A DNA stretch of 64,000 nt from Diploptera punctata (GCA_030220185.1 JASPKZ010008348.1:1526001-1590000), one strand, 5' to 3'. Positions 30,153 to 41,310 are shown, counted from the stretch's first letter. Numbers and translations are program-made. Notes: generated by a model from the sequence alone, not told the origin.

Positions 30153-30785
30153 GATAATAATAATAATTATTATTATTATTACTGGGTTACTTCTGTTTGA
30201 ATTTTTAGACATTTTTCTAATGTTTTAACCATACCTTAATATTCCTTGGGGATTACTTATTCTCATACTACTACAATAATAGTGTTTGTGTTTTTTATTT
30301 AATTCATGCAGACTGATACGTCAGAGAGAATCCCATAAAAGGTTAAACAAAAAGACATGTAAATCTAGAAAATAAGTAATAAAATAGTTTTCATATGCAG
30401 TAGTGACAGTTAGCACCACTCCATTGGTTTGGGGAATGTTATTCCCCTGATGATATCACGCCATATGCAAACAACACTGCATATCAATATGAAGCCATGA
30501 ATGTCACAATCAATGAATAACTGCAGAGATTACTCGCTTCATTTACAGAATATAACGCATCTGCCACTGTGCGTGTGAAAAAGTGACAGCCTTTGTTTGC
30601 AAAGTGCTTTCATCCTGTTCCTGAAATTAAACATCTAAACTGCATATCAAACATTCAGACTCTAGTAATAAAGTGGCCTTACGGGAAACAAGATGCAATA
30701 AGACGACTTAAATAACGTAGACTGTGATGGCACGAATATTACTATCATTACTATCTTCATGAAGACTGCATTTGCCTATTGTTGG
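30153..30785. other. No recognised feature
   Basis: Contains a short palindromic AAT/ATT microsatellite at about 30155-30180. Confidence 0.45.
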
Positions 30786-31530
30786 TTATATATATCTTCC
30801 CGCCCCACTTTTGCATTAAAATCTCCTAAGACACTTTTCATATGATATCGTGAAGGCTATCAAATACGCATTCTAATTCTTCATACAACTCATCCTTTCT
30901 CCTTTATCTTCTGTGGAAGCATATACATTTACGATTATGAAATCATGTCGTTTACTCTTTAGAATAATGTATGATATCCTATTACTGACACACTTAATAT
31001 CTCGGATAGCGGGCAGTATCCTCCTTCTGACTAAAAAACCCGTTCCAAATGCAGGTCTTTCTGCATCCCCGTAGTATAATGCAAAGCTTCCTGATTCCTG
31101 ACTACCTTCTCCTGGCCACCTAACTTCCTGTAAAGCAACTATATCCAAGGGTGATTTATCTAATTCCCGCGTTATTATCTCTAGTGCCCTGCTATTGTAT
31201 AAAGTCCTAACATTCCATGTTCCTAGGAACAAGTCCCTGTGTTTGACCCTTTTGCATGGGATCCCTGAAGTAGTCCCCGCCCGGAGAACCGAATGTTGAA
31301 CCATTTGACCTCCGGAAAATTTTACCCCAGTGGAACCCATATCCGCATTTCTTGACGGTTGTATTTTTACGGTGAAAGATCGTCACTCTTTCGCCCAAGG
31401 TACTTTTTTCGTCTGGCTTATCACCTTTGACCAGTCCGGCATGGGTAACCCTATCGGCAGCAATGATACCGCCGGCATAGCTCTCGGGATCATTCAAGCA
31501 CGCAAGCCACTCCACCACGACAAGGTAAAG
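30786..31530 (-). pseudogene. LINE-A/RTE-type endonuclease domain fragment
   Basis: Apurinic-type endonuclease of a non-LTR element, which nicks target DNA. A leader frame (31518-31207) is followed by DLFLGTWNVRTLYNSRALEI, DIVALQEVRWPGEGSQESGS (catalytic glutamate in LQEVRW), GTGFLVRRRILPAI, SNRISYIILKSK and DFIIVNVYASTEDKGE (31340-30873). Beyond the stop a decayed GDFNAKVG-like segment can be followed to about 30790. The GTWNVRTL, QEVRW and NVYA blocks are the signature of the endonuclease/exonuclease/phosphatase fold as found in RTE (CFDP2-like) elements. The RT part is missing, so this is a 5' fragment, unusual for LINE copies. Confidence 0.85.
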
Positions 31531-31879
31531 ATACCATAGAGGGTGTATATTTTGTATATTTAATAAAATGTATTTATTGAGGAAACGGTATGTTTAGAGA
31601 AACATTAATGTGGGCATTTGAGGAATAGATAAATATACAATAAATCACAAACATTGTTATATTCTGCAATATATAGGTTTTTACCATTAAAGTATATTTT
31701 ACATTTTATTGAACCTATAATTTATGATTTGATAGCGTGTTTTGTTAGAATATAATGGACAGGTTCTGTTGCCAAGTAACAACGAACTATATATATATAA
31801 TGAGTTTTTTTATTAGTTATTGATGAACTTTAGTGTTATTAATTAAGAAATTGTAAACAGTGCTGCCTTTTTTAACTGC
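31531..31879. other. No recognised feature
   Basis: AT-rich DNA. Confidence 0.45.
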
Positions 31880-32045
31880 AAGGTAATGTTTATAGACAAT
31901 GTCCATTGTGTAAGATTTAAACTTCTCCCAGATAAGCATGTAATATACAAAGGGCATCTCCAAAAGAAGTTGCCTGCCTTTTATCTCCAAGGCACTAAAA
32001 TCCAGCGTCAAAATTATATTTTAAACTATAGGGAAATAATATACG
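31880..32045. mobile_element. MITE-like element M, partial copy C
   Basis: Only the left half of the element: ACTTCTCCCAGATAAGCATG, TAATATACAAAG, CATCTCCAAAAG, CTCCAAGGCACTAAAATCCA. The blocks are in the same order as in the copies at 25215 and 61795. Confidence 0.55.
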
Positions 32046-32458
32046 TACGTATTTCAAATCACACGGGAGACGATCATCCTGCCAGCGTAAGTGTTACATG
32101 TGTTCAGCATGTCGGGTTCACCAGCCGTTACAGCTGGTTTTCTCAACGTGGTGCCGCTACTTATTGTAACGATGCTGCGTGCTAATTTAGAATACTATCA
32201 CACCTAACACAAGTTATACACTCCAACATAAATATACATCTTTTGTGAGGTATACAAATGTTTGATTCAATTACGATTGTGGCCAATTAAACCGATTTTT
32301 AGTAACTATTCACAAGCTTAATGTTGTCAATAAAAATAAATTTGATTTTTTTCTCTCTACCTTCGACACAAAACATTTACGTACCTTCTTCTCCTCTCTT
32401 AGTCAACTGATTTTCTTTATATACCATATGTGTATATACAGTATGTATGATAATAATA
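32046..32458. other. No recognised feature
   Basis: AT-rich DNA. Confidence 0.45.
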
Positions 32459-32469
32459 AAACGTCCAAT

Positions 32470-32786
32470 TCATCCATCCATCCATCCATAGTAGTTCTGC
32501 CGAGGGCAGGCCTTTCACTGCAATCATAGCATTTTCATTCTATGCTTTGCAGCTTTTCTAGGGAATTACAGGTGTGGTAGCTTCCCGTTGCTTCCACACC
32601 GATGAAGGATGGTGATGATGGCCGGATGGTTTTCGGGGACTGTTGGGCCATAAGCTTCCTGACATTTGTCTCACAGGTGAGGAAAAACTCGAAAAAACCT
32701 CACCCAGGAGTCTGCCCGACCTGGAATCGAACCCGGGCCCGCTGCATGACAAAGCAGGACGCTACCTCGAGACCACAGCGGTGGGC
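32470..32786 (-). mobile_element. SINE-1, minus-strand copy with target duplication
   Basis: Full-length copy. The 3' end begins at CATCCATCCATCCATAG, the B-box region is TGGAATCGAACCCGGGCCCG, and the head ends CCACAGCGGTGGGC. It is flanked by an exact 11-base duplication, AAACGTCCAAT, at 32459-32469 and 32787-32797. The internal CAT repeat is short in this copy. Confidence 0.92.
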
Positions 32787-32797
32787 AAACGTCCAAT

Positions 32798-33570
32798 ATA
32801 ATGTCAAATAAAATAAAATAAAATTTAGAACTAACAATATCTAATATAATGTAAAGTGAGATAAGTGCTGTGACGTGTTATTTATGGTAAAATTGCGACC
32901 AATTGGCGAACACCAGTATTTATTAATATCCTTACTTTAAGATAACATTTTATTAAACCAAAATTAAAATATGGTTTCTAGAATTCGGATTGTCATTAAA
33001 GTATACACCTAAATATGTTTTACAAAGTATATTATTTATTTAATTTTTATTAAATATATGAATACATATTTTCACCAATAGATAATATACATTGAAGTTT
33101 TAACCGTATACAAATAAATTAATAATTTATCGGCAGCTCTATCACTCAAAATATGGAATTTTCACAGCAAGAAAGAAAACGAAATAGCTCTTTACATAAA
33201 ACGCAAAGGTCATAACCACTTGTTTTCGCATGGGAGATATTATTCATATCGATATTATTACATTTAATTGGCATGATATTAGATCCCACAATTTGATTTT
33301 GAGATTCGTAATGGCCAACTTGAGAAGGTTGACTATGAAAAGAAAGCAATATATTAACCAACAGTAGATTATGGCAAAGATAAATATAAATTAGATAGTA
33401 TAACTGTCACAGGATGATGATAGGGGCAAGAGGTACTATTGGGATTTTTAGCTATATTTTGGAATGTCTTAGATTTGGACAGAGTGTATCTTTCTAAAAT
33501 TGTCATCGCTGCCATTAGAGGATAAATTTCAATTTTAAGAAACCATCTTCACAAAATTTCTACTTTGTAC
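32798..33570. other. No recognised feature
   Basis: AT-rich DNA with AAAT-type simple repeats near 32805. Confidence 0.45.
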
Positions 33571-33863
33571 GCCGTAGCGTAGTGGTTAAGGCACTGAGCT
33601 ACAAGCTGGAGGGTCGAGGGTTCAAGTTCCGTTGGGGTCAGGATTTTTAAACTGACCCAAACCCTCTGGTGGCACTATGGCCCTGGGGTCGACTCAGCCT
33701 CTAACGGAAATGAGTACCAGACGCTTGTTCTGGGGGTAAAGGCGGCCGTCACGCAGGGCTGACAACCCGGCTGACATAAAAGTGCCGATTGTCTAGAAAA
33801 AGTGGGAGCCTTAACCTCCTACTACCCCAAGGGCCTCCGGACCTGTTGTGGGATCACTTTTTA
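33571..33863 (+). mobile_element. SINE-3, first unit of a tandem dimer
   Basis: tRNA-like head GCCGTAGCGTAGTGGTTAAG (A box) and GGTCGAGGGTTCAAGTTCCG (B box). The body contains GGTCAGGATTTTTAAACTGA, CCCTGGGGTCGACTCAGCCT, GGCGGCCGTCACGC and CCTACTACCCCAAGGGCCTC. It ends TTGTGGGATCACTTTTT. Almost identical to the following unit. Confidence 0.9.
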
Positions 33864-33870
33864 GGGGGCA

Positions 33871-34160
33871 AGCCGTAGCGTAGTGGTTAAGGCACTGGGC
33901 TACAAGCCAGAGGGTCGAGGGTACAAGTCTCGATGGGGTCAGGATTTTTAAACTGACTCAAACCCTCTGGCGGCACTATGGCCCTGGGGTCGACTCAGCC
34001 TCTAACGGAAATGAGTACCAGATGCTTGTTCTGGGGGTAAAGGCGGCCGTCACGCGGGGCTGACAACCCGGCTGACATGAAGTGCCGATTGTCTAGAAAA
34101 AGTGGGAACCTTAACCTCCTACTACCCCAAGGGCCTCCAGGCCTGTTGTGGGATCACTTA
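33871..34160 (+). mobile_element. SINE-3, second unit of a tandem dimer
   Basis: Repeats the first unit with few differences (B box GGTCGAGGGTACAAGTCTCG, where the central T is A). It ends TTGTGGGATCACTTAG. Only AGGGGGCAA-type sequence separates the two units, so the pair may have moved as a dimer or arisen by unequal exchange. No clear target duplication was seen. Confidence 0.9.
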
Positions 34161-35044
34161 GTTTACTAGGATATACTTGAATTAAAATTTGAAAAATGTT
34201 TAATGTATTTAAAAATTGCATTTCATCAATTTCGAGACTTAATTGTCTGTATGACTTTATCCTTGTGGCAATCCTCTAATGAGGAATGTTTTATATAATA
34301 AAAGATTCATAGATCGCCATTTGCAATAGAATAGCCTGTATTCAGATTACATTTTCATATGATTTGAAATATTCAAAATCAAATTAATACAACACTTAGA
34401 AGCTTGGTATGTAGAAGCCAATCCCGTGTTTTAACGTTCATCTGGTGGCATTAATAAAATTTACATTGCATTTGCTGAACTTAAAGAAAAAGTAAAGAGC
34501 AGCAATTAACATTTACAACCACTTGTAGCATAACTCAGTTTTACGAGACAATATCGTTCTCCGTGATGATACTAGCCCGCAGCCCTAATTTCCATTATCG
34601 AGCGGCGCAATAGGACTTAATGGACCGCGGTGGATTCGGATTGCGCTCAACGTGCCTCGGCTTACAAATTAGTTCGTTTAGTGCGTTCAACGTCGCTTTC
34701 AATTGTTTAAGCGTAAATTGTTGCGAGCTTCTAATATTCGACATCCCTCAGTCAAAATGCGTTATGTACAGCAAATTAGACAGCCCGTGTTAATCTGTGA
34801 ATCATGTCTTGTCATGCAAGTTTGTGGTAGTTGTTATTTGTAATTTCGGTAACAAGTTTTGATTAGACTATACGAGGAGAATACTAAATAATGTTATGGC
34901 TTTTGGCTCAAATTGTATTGTCAGGCCAACATTTAATGTGTTAATACCTCAAGCTCATATGTCTGTAATGCAAACTGGAATTGCTTCCCAAAATCCTAAT
35001 TATATAGGCTATAAACGACTGTCGCCACTTATAGGCCCATAAAG
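34161..35044. other. Unique-looking DNA with a GC-richer island
   Basis: No repeat family recognised. The part at about 34570-34760 is richer in CG dinucleotides (TCGAGCGGCGCAATAGGACT, TGGACCGCGGTGGATTCGG) and includes homeodomain-like TAATTTCCATTA. It has no long frame. Confidence 0.45.
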
Positions 35045-35375
35045 CCCACCGCTGTGGTCTCGAAGTAGCGTGCTGCCTTGTCACGCAGCGGGCCCGGGTT
35101 CGATCCCCGGTCGGGGCAGTTTTTCTGAGTGAGGTTTTTATCGGGGTTTTTCCTCACCTGTAAGACAAATGGCAGGAAAACTTTAAGGCCCAAATGGTCT
35201 CCGAAAACATATGGCCATCATATCATCATCATCCGTATCATTGTCATCATCATCCTTTACCGGTGTGGAAAGCAACGGGAAGCTACCACACCTACAATTC
35301 CCTAGTAAAGCTGCAAGCATAGCATGGAAATGCTATGAGTGCAGTGAAGGACCTGCCTTCGGGCAGAATTAGTAT
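35045..35375 (+). mobile_element. SINE-1, plus-strand copy
   Basis: Full-length copy from CCCACCGCTGTGGTCTCGAA through GGGTTCGATCCCCGGTCGGG, CCTCACCTGTAAGACAAATG and the CAT repeat to GGGCAGAATTAGTATGGATG. A TA tract follows, so no target duplication can be defined. Confidence 0.92.
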
Positions 35376-35382
35376 GGATGGA

Positions 35383-35903
35383 TATATATATATATATATA
35401 TATATTTATTTATTAAATAATGCTTTCTGATGTGGAATGTGACATTTCGTTAATTTCATGTTACTCTTTCATCTTCGACAGACGGAATTTTAAAATTAAT
35501 TGTATATCATCATCTTCTTCCTTCCATGTATTAGGCCTGGTGGCCCGTTACGAGGGCTGCGAGATCGATCAGTACGCTGAATGTGTTCTAGCCATTTATT
35601 TCTATTTGTAGTTATATGGTCCATAATCGAAGTGATTTGAAGTTCCTGAAGGATATCTACGCTTGTCTTTTTTCTAACTTTGTGTATCCAGCTGTTCTTT
35701 TCATTAACTTCATTTTACTAGCTGTTATTCTGCTTATATATTTTTTCACATAGTCGAAGCTTCGTACAAAAAATAATAATTAGGCTTATTACATCTAACA
35801 AGTACTGTTTTCAGAGTAAGAAATCGTTACGAGGAATGAATAGTATCTTTTGTTGTAAGTTTATCGTTTGACATAAGAGATCAACTTATGATCTTTAACG
35901 ATT

Positions 35904-35910
<7 letters not shown>
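35383..35910. other. TA tract and possible LINE 3' remnant
   Basis: After a TA microsatellite (35383-35404), the segment 35515-35560 (CCATGTATTAGGCCTGGTGG, CCCGTTACGAGG) resembles the 3' region next to LINE-D at 59955 (CATGTATTAGCTCTGGTGAC, CCGTTCCGAC). The remainder is unassigned. Confidence 0.35.
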
Positions 35911-35955
<45 letters not shown>

Positions 35956-35972
35956 ACACACACACACACACA
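35908..35972. repeat. TA and CA microsatellite
   Basis: A TA tract runs into a CA tract that borders the mariner terminus. Confidence 0.9.
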
Positions 35973-36839
35973 CATAGGTTGATTCTTCAGTTTTGGCAAC
36001 GATTTATTTTCTGGATATATAGCATACATACATGGTTGTGAGTTTTAGAGGCAATCGAAGTAGTCGCCAGCATTGCTATAATGCGTTCCCAGTGGGGTGG
36101 TAGCCGTCGAATGCCTTCGGCACTCACTAATCTGTAGATGGTGCATAGAGACTGATTAACTGCACTCAGAATGTCGTCCACTGTTCTGAATCTCTTCCCA
36201 CGCAGTGGTTCCGTGAGCTTAGAAATGAGGTCGAAGTCCGGAGAGTATGGAGGGTGGTAGAGCACCTCCCAATCCCAGTGACTGAACAAATCAGAAACCG
36301 CTACTGCTACATGCGCCCTTGCATTGTCACGCAGAATGATGGGTGGAATATTCATGAAATGTCTTCGGGTTCTTCTTAACGCTGCTCGCAGATTGTTTCG
36401 TAGAAATTTACCATAGCACTCTGCATGGACGGTCTGCCCTGGGGAAAAGACTGTTTTGAAATAACGCCATCCCAATCGTAGACTAGGATTAGCATGTTTT
36501 CACATCCATAGCAGTCTGCCGAACTGTTCTTTTTCGCGATGACCCTGTATGACGCCATTTGTACGATTGACGTTTCAACTGTGGTTCATAACTTTTCAAT
36601 TTTTAATCAAATTCTCTCTTCCTGCTTTGAAACATTGTACTATGTTATAGTGCGACGCCTAGATCTAAACTGATAAATTTCGGCTCATTGTTACGTGGGG
36701 AGGGGAGGGGAAAAGGGCGAGTCCATGTGCTCGAACGAAGGGGAGGCACTGAAACTACATGTGCAATAAACAGAATTGTCAAACCTAGTTTTATTTGGAT
36801 TCCACACTATTATTGCCAAAACTAAAGAAAAAACCCATG
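35973..36839 (-). mobile_element. Deleted mariner transposon with TIRs
   Basis: Ends are inverted repeats. The left end is CATAGGTTGATTCTTCAGTT, TTGGCAACGAT. The right end, read in reverse, is CATGGGTTTTTTCTTTAGTT, TTGGCAATAAT. TA follows the right end; the left flank has CA. At about 870 bases it is shorter than the usual 1.3 kb, so part of the transposase gene (mostly the N-terminal portion) is missing. Confidence 0.88.
35987..36558 (-). pseudogene. Mariner-type transposase, C-terminal part, frameshifted
   Basis: Two overlapping frames. The first (36558-36376) has YGCENMLILVYDWDGVISKQ, the block containing the first catalytic aspartate (YDWDG). The second (36475-35987) has FLRNNLRAALRRTRRHFM, ILRDNARAHVAVAVSDLF (second aspartate in RDNARAH), WDWEVLYHPPYSPDF, and KLTEPLRGKRFRTVDDIL to the C-terminus. 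The family normally has SPDxxPxDYDLF here; this copy reads SPDFDLISK, a small deletion next to the third catalytic position. The N-terminal HTH half is missing. Inactive. Confidence 0.85.
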
Positions 36840-36852
36840 TATATATATGTAT

Positions 36853-37266
36853 TGTGTGTCTGTCGCCTTGGTTTTTCTTCTAGGTTATTTATCCGTACAT
36901 AAGCACAATGGATTTACTAAAATTTTCACTACACACTTTATTTAACTTTTCTATTATCAATAAACTTCTAATCACAATTACAATAACAATTTTAATTGTT
37001 ATATCAGTTACGCCACAATTTATATTACACTGTTCACCACAAGACTCGCTACTGCAGACTGACTGCGGTCTATTGCCTCTGCTCTTTTATCAGGCGGGAG
37101 GAAAGCTCCAGAAGTCTCTGGAGTCCGATCTTTCTCCAAGGGGAAGGGAGGTACTAGTAGAACCGCCTGGTAACACACTTCAGACACTTCCTTGAGTGTG
37201 CGGGTACTCTAACTCGCCAGGGGCGACTCGCCCGCTCAATTCAAATGTAGTATGCGATATGTAACA
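36853..37266 (-). mobile_element. LTR of the Gypsy element
   Basis: In minus orientation it begins TGTTACATATCGCATACTAC, directly after a polypurine tract AAGGAGGGAGCAG, as expected of a 3' LTR. It has a TATA-like GATAAAAGAG followed by CAGTCAGTCTGCAGTAGC. The far end near 36853 (GACAGACACACA) is approximate. Related to the solo LTR at 9310. The LTR lies 13 bases from the end of the mariner element. Confidence 0.7.
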
Positions 37267-38529
37267 CTGCTCCCTCCTTAATGTTGATCAACCCGATCAG
37301 CTCCCTTGTAAGCTGCGAGTCGATCAAGATGTACCACTATCATTTTTCTCCAGGGCTGGCGCTGAATTCGGTGACCACATCATTGATTCTCTTCACTACT
37401 TTGTACGGTCCATTTCAGGAGCGCTATAGGTTCGGTGATTTTCCCTTCGTTCGTGTACAGCGATACAGCTATAACAATTCACCATCGTCGAAACAAGTAG
37501 GGTTGGCCAGGTGGTCATAATGCACCTTCATCTTATCACTAGCTATCTTGAGGTGTTCTCTAGCATGCTGATGAGTTTCTCTAAGTCTGTCGGTCAACTC
37601 CTACACGTAGACGGTTGGCAGCTGATCAGCATCAGGTGGAGAACCAAATTGAAGAACCCAAGGTAGCCGCAACTCCCGCCCGAAGACCATCTTGGATGGT
37701 GTCATTCCGGTGGTGTCGTGGGTAGATGCACGATGAGTCATGAGGAACAGTGGAAACCTGGTGTCCCAATCTCTGTGATGGCTTTCATGACTTTACGCAG
37801 GTGTTCCTCCACAGTCTTTACGTAGCGTTCTACCATCCCATCAGATTGTAGATGAAGGGGGCTAGTCCTGGTATTATGTACCTCCAGGCGTTGCAGCAGC
37901 TCCTTCATTTACTGGGACTCGAAGTTGTGCCCCTGAACGCTATGCAGCTCCTATTGGTACACCGTAGCGACACACGAAGTTGTTAACTAGTGCGTCGGCT
38001 ACGATCGAAGCTTCTTGGTTGGGGATGGATTAGACATCTGACCATTTAGTGAAGTATTTCATGGCCAACAACAGGTACCGGTTCCCAGCGTAAGTCTCTG
38101 GAAAGGGCCAGACACGTCGATGGCGATCCTCTCAAATGGTGCTCCCACATTGTATTGCTGCATGCTGTCCCTGCTGCGTGTTCGAGGACCTCGACTCGCT
38201 GCAAAGATGTCACACTGTTGGCACCATCTGTCGACGTCACTCCGGTGGTGCAGCCAGAAGAAGCGGCGGCGAACCTTGTCTAGGATTTTGTCAACCCCTA
38301 CATGTCCTCCGGATAGTTCACTATGGGTTTCCTCTAGCACCTCCGGAATTTTATTTCTGGGCTGAACCAGCTGTTCAGTTGTTGATTTTCCATCGGCAGA
38401 CTCCCATATTCGTTTTAGGACCTCTTTCTTCACACTTAGGGACTTCCATTGGGCCCATTGTGATATTTTCATTATTCTGTCTTCTCCTCCATGATTATAA
38501 ATGGACAGTTCTCGGTAAAAGTTGCACAA
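37267..38529 (-). pseudogene. Ty3/Gypsy integrase region of pol (decayed)
   Basis: The integrase inserts retrotransposon cDNA. The frame 38529-38059 carries the zinc-binding HHCC region (HSELSGGHVGVDKIL, WCQQCDIFAASRG) and the start of the catalytic core (FERIAIDVSGPFQRL, first aspartate). Downstream, in other frames down to about 37300, are GHNFESQ (where the normal DxG aspartate reads V), SPLHLQSDGMVERYVKTVEE (third catalytic E in MVERY), EEHLRKVMK, LMTHRASTHDTTGMTPSKMV, FGRELRLP and WNGPYKVVKRI. Stops and frameshifts break it repeatedly. Protease, RT, RNase H and gag are absent, and no env-like frame was seen. The polypurine tract and 3' LTR follow. Confidence 0.88.
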
Positions 38530-39285
38530 GTAACAAGTTTTATCCCATTCGCTTCAGATTTAAATACTCAATGAATTTTCCCAGAAACCAGATTTAAGTT
38601 GCTGTAAATTATATTGGCTATTTTCAGACATTCAGAAAAACAAAATATAACGGTACTTGAGATCATACTAAGGGTGAAGGTAAAATCACATTCCTCTACT
38701 ATCCATAAATGTTAACGAAAGGTTACCCTGCCAAGGGATGTACAAAATATTGCAAAATATATAAGAGCACATTTAACCGAGTATACCTTGTCTTCTGAGT
38801 TGAAGCCATTTAACTGCCGGCGGGTCTATCTCGTATTTTGAGGCGAATGGGTTAATTTACCAGAGGATGAAAAAGTTGTTGTAACGATATACTATAGGCT
38901 AATAGCGTGCATTTCTTTAAATTAACTTCGCTGTTTGTTTTTAATCTTGAGTCTACACACACTCGTGTGTATTCAGTGAAAAAATTGCTTTTACAGACTA
39001 TATTGCCAGTTCAGTATTTTTATTCTCTACAAAATTAAATGCCCGAAATGCGTGCAGAACCTAAAAGTACCTACTAAGGAGAGATTAAACTAATAAATTT
39101 AAAAAAAGTTAAAAGTAACGAGTTTTACTTATGACACTTTTCCCGATATCTGCACAAATAATGAATAAAAAATCGTAAATAATATAATAATATAGTTAGT
39201 CAACATTTAAATAAATTTAACGCAACAGTTTAATTTCTGATATGTACTTCCGAAGCACAACACTTCTGAAAATATTTAATAGCTA
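38530..39285. other. AT-rich DNA, no recognised feature
   Basis: Nothing was recognised. Confidence 0.45.
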
Positions 39286-39287
39286 CA

Positions 39288-39288
39288 C

Positions 39289-39359
<71 letters not shown>

Positions 39360-39360
39360 T
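39288..39360. repeat. AAT microsatellite
   Basis: About 23 AAT units. Confidence 0.95.
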
Positions 39361-39379
39361 ATTTATTTATATACAGATT

Positions 39380-40386
39380 TTTAATGTTTACACATCTTCC
39401 TGTGCCTAAAGTTTTATTCTCCTTCTCCACTCGTCTCTATCCATCCGCTCCATGTCCTCCTGTCCTCTTGTTCTCATTCCAGTTCTTATTTCTTACATCC
39501 ATGAGTTTCGATGTCTTTCTTTCCCTCTTATTTCGGGTGGGCACCATCCCAATGTTTTCTCTGGGTAACCTTTCTTCTTGCATTCGTCGTACATGCCCAT
39601 AATAATTTAATTGTTTATGTCTTATATAATCTACATTCAAAATCTAACATTCGTTTTTCCTCGTATGAGAGTATATCTTATTTTATCTAACTTTGAACGT
39701 CATGTTGCTCTCCTCAAGAAATCAATTTCATTAGACATAAGTTTTTGTTGAAGTTCCAAACTTCAGCTCTACATGTGACAGTACATTTCACTATTGAATT
39801 ATATATTTGTAACTTACTTTTTCTGGTTATATGTCTGTTCCATAACACTCAATTTATCATTGCTGTTATTGCTCTACCTTTATTTATTCTGTTCTTAATG
39901 TCACTTTAGTCCACCGCTTTGATCTGGAGGTAGCGTGCTGCCTTGTCACGCAGCGCGCCCGGGTTCGATCCCCGGTCGGGCAGTTTTTCTGGGTGAAGTT
40001 TTTATCGGGGTTTTTCCTCACCTGTAAGACAAATGTCATGAAAACTATAAGGCCCAAACGGTCCCCGAAATCATATGGCCATCATCATCATTCTTATCAT
40101 TATCATCATCATCATCACCCTTCACCTGTGTGGAAAGCAACGGGAAGCTACCACACCTATAATTCCCTAGTAAAGCTGCAAGCATAGCATGAAAATGCTA
40201 TGATTGCAGTGAAGGACCTGCCTTAGAGCAGAATTACTGTGGATGGATTATCACTTTTTTCTTTATCTTCCTTATCCACTTTTACCCACAGATATCCAAA
40301 TTCTTCACATCCTCTAAACATTCCCCTTCTGATCTTGTAATATTAAATCTTCGGTTTCTACTCCACACCCTATATAATTTTTTCTC

Positions 40387-40400
<14 letters not shown>
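39380..40400 (-). mobile_element. LINE-B, minus-strand copy split by SINE-1
   Basis: On the minus strand, KKLYRVWSRNRRFNITRSEG and ECLEDVKNLDICG (40400-40282) precede the SINE. After it come NRINKGRAITAMIN, TCRAEVWNFNKN, then KQLNYYGHVRRMQEERLPRE, NIGMVPTRNKRERKTSKLMD and NKNWNENKRTGG (39640-39437). The order matches the plus-strand LINE-B at 11560-13560. Stops and frameshifts make it inactive. Confidence 0.8.
39908..40250 (+). mobile_element. SINE-1 nested in LINE-B
   Basis: Full-length copy with a slightly altered head (CCACCGCTTTGATCTGGAGG) and normal B box. It is flanked by TCACTTT at 39901-39907 and 40251-40257, and LINE-B sequence continues on both sides. It is thus younger than the LINE-B insertion. 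Confidence 0.9.

Positions 40401-40446
<46 letters not shown>
40388..40446. repeat. AAT microsatellite
   Basis: Borders the left side of the following SINE. Confidence 0.95.
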
Positions 40447-40830
40447 GTCCACCGCTGTGGTCTCGGGGTAGCGTGCTGCCTTGTCACGCAGCGGGCCCGG
40501 GTTGGATCCCCGGTCGGGACAGTTTTTCTGGGTGAGGTTTTTATCGGGACTTTTCCTCACCTGTAAGACAAATGTCAGGAAAACTTTAAGGCCCAAACGG
40601 TCCCCGAAATCATATGGCCATCGCAATCATCATCATTCATATCCATCTTACGTTAAGCTTAGGATTAAGGACTCTCCTGGCGCACCATTATCATCATCAT
40701 CATCACCCATCATATAATGGGGGCAACGTAACCCCGCCTTCCAGGCGCCCCAACCTCAGAAGTGGGTTACAAGTAAGCCATGCCAGGAGAGAGACCATGA
40801 ATGTCGAAAGGCAAACCTGGGACATTTAAA
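40447..40830 (+). mobile_element. SINE-1 with an atypical 3' part
   Basis: The head and body are SINE-1 (GTCCACCGCTGTGGTCTCGG to AACGGTCCCCGAAATCATAT). After the CAT repeat the usual 3' part is replaced by another sequence (GGATTAAGGACTCTCCTGGC, GGGGGCAACGTAACCCCGCC, CATGCCAGGAGAGAGACCAT), which has its own short inverted repeat and runs to an AAT tract. It lies between two AAT microsatellites. Confidence 0.75.
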
Positions 40831-40885
<55 letters not shown>

Positions 40886-40886
40886 T
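40828..40886. repeat. AAT microsatellite
   Basis: Tail or target tract of the preceding SINE. Confidence 0.95.
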
Positions 40887-41059
40887 AGAAGTAATTAGGA
40901 GACCAGTTATGAAAAATGAATTGCAGGAACGAGATTGGAAAGAAATAAATAAGTGGAGGAAGAATTAAAATGCTATAACTTTGGATATAGGGAGATGTTT
41001 ATAGGCATACATTGTAAACCAGTATAATAATAAATAAAACAAAGCAATAATACTACATC

Positions 41060-41310
41060 TTTTTTTCTTCTTCTTGTTAGTTGGTGCTACAATCTTGACT
41101 TTATTTATCGTCCTGGTCCATCCCTCACGTTCTTCAGCCTCCTTCAACCAATTCCAGATTCCGAACCTCACCAGATCGCACTCCACACAATCCATCCATC
41201 GAGATTGTGGTCTTCCTCTCAACCTTGTTTCCTCCATCTATTGTGTGGTAACCGTCTTAACTTTACTATGATTTTCCATACGAGCAACTTGTCCCTGCCA
41301 TCTTAATCTA
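41060..41310 (-). mobile_element. LINE C-terminal fragment (family F)
   Basis: On the minus strand the end reads MEETRLRGRPQSRWMDCVEC, DLVRFGIWNWLKEAEERE and GWTRTINKVKI. This GRPxxRWMD...W block is the last part of many RTE-like ORF2 proteins. An upstream GQVARME-like segment reaches about 41310. No RT core is present. Confidence 0.75.

Noticed and set aside
38136..38597. 153-codon plus-strand frame
   Set aside because: Antisense shadow of the Gypsy integrase, which has clear motifs on the other strand.
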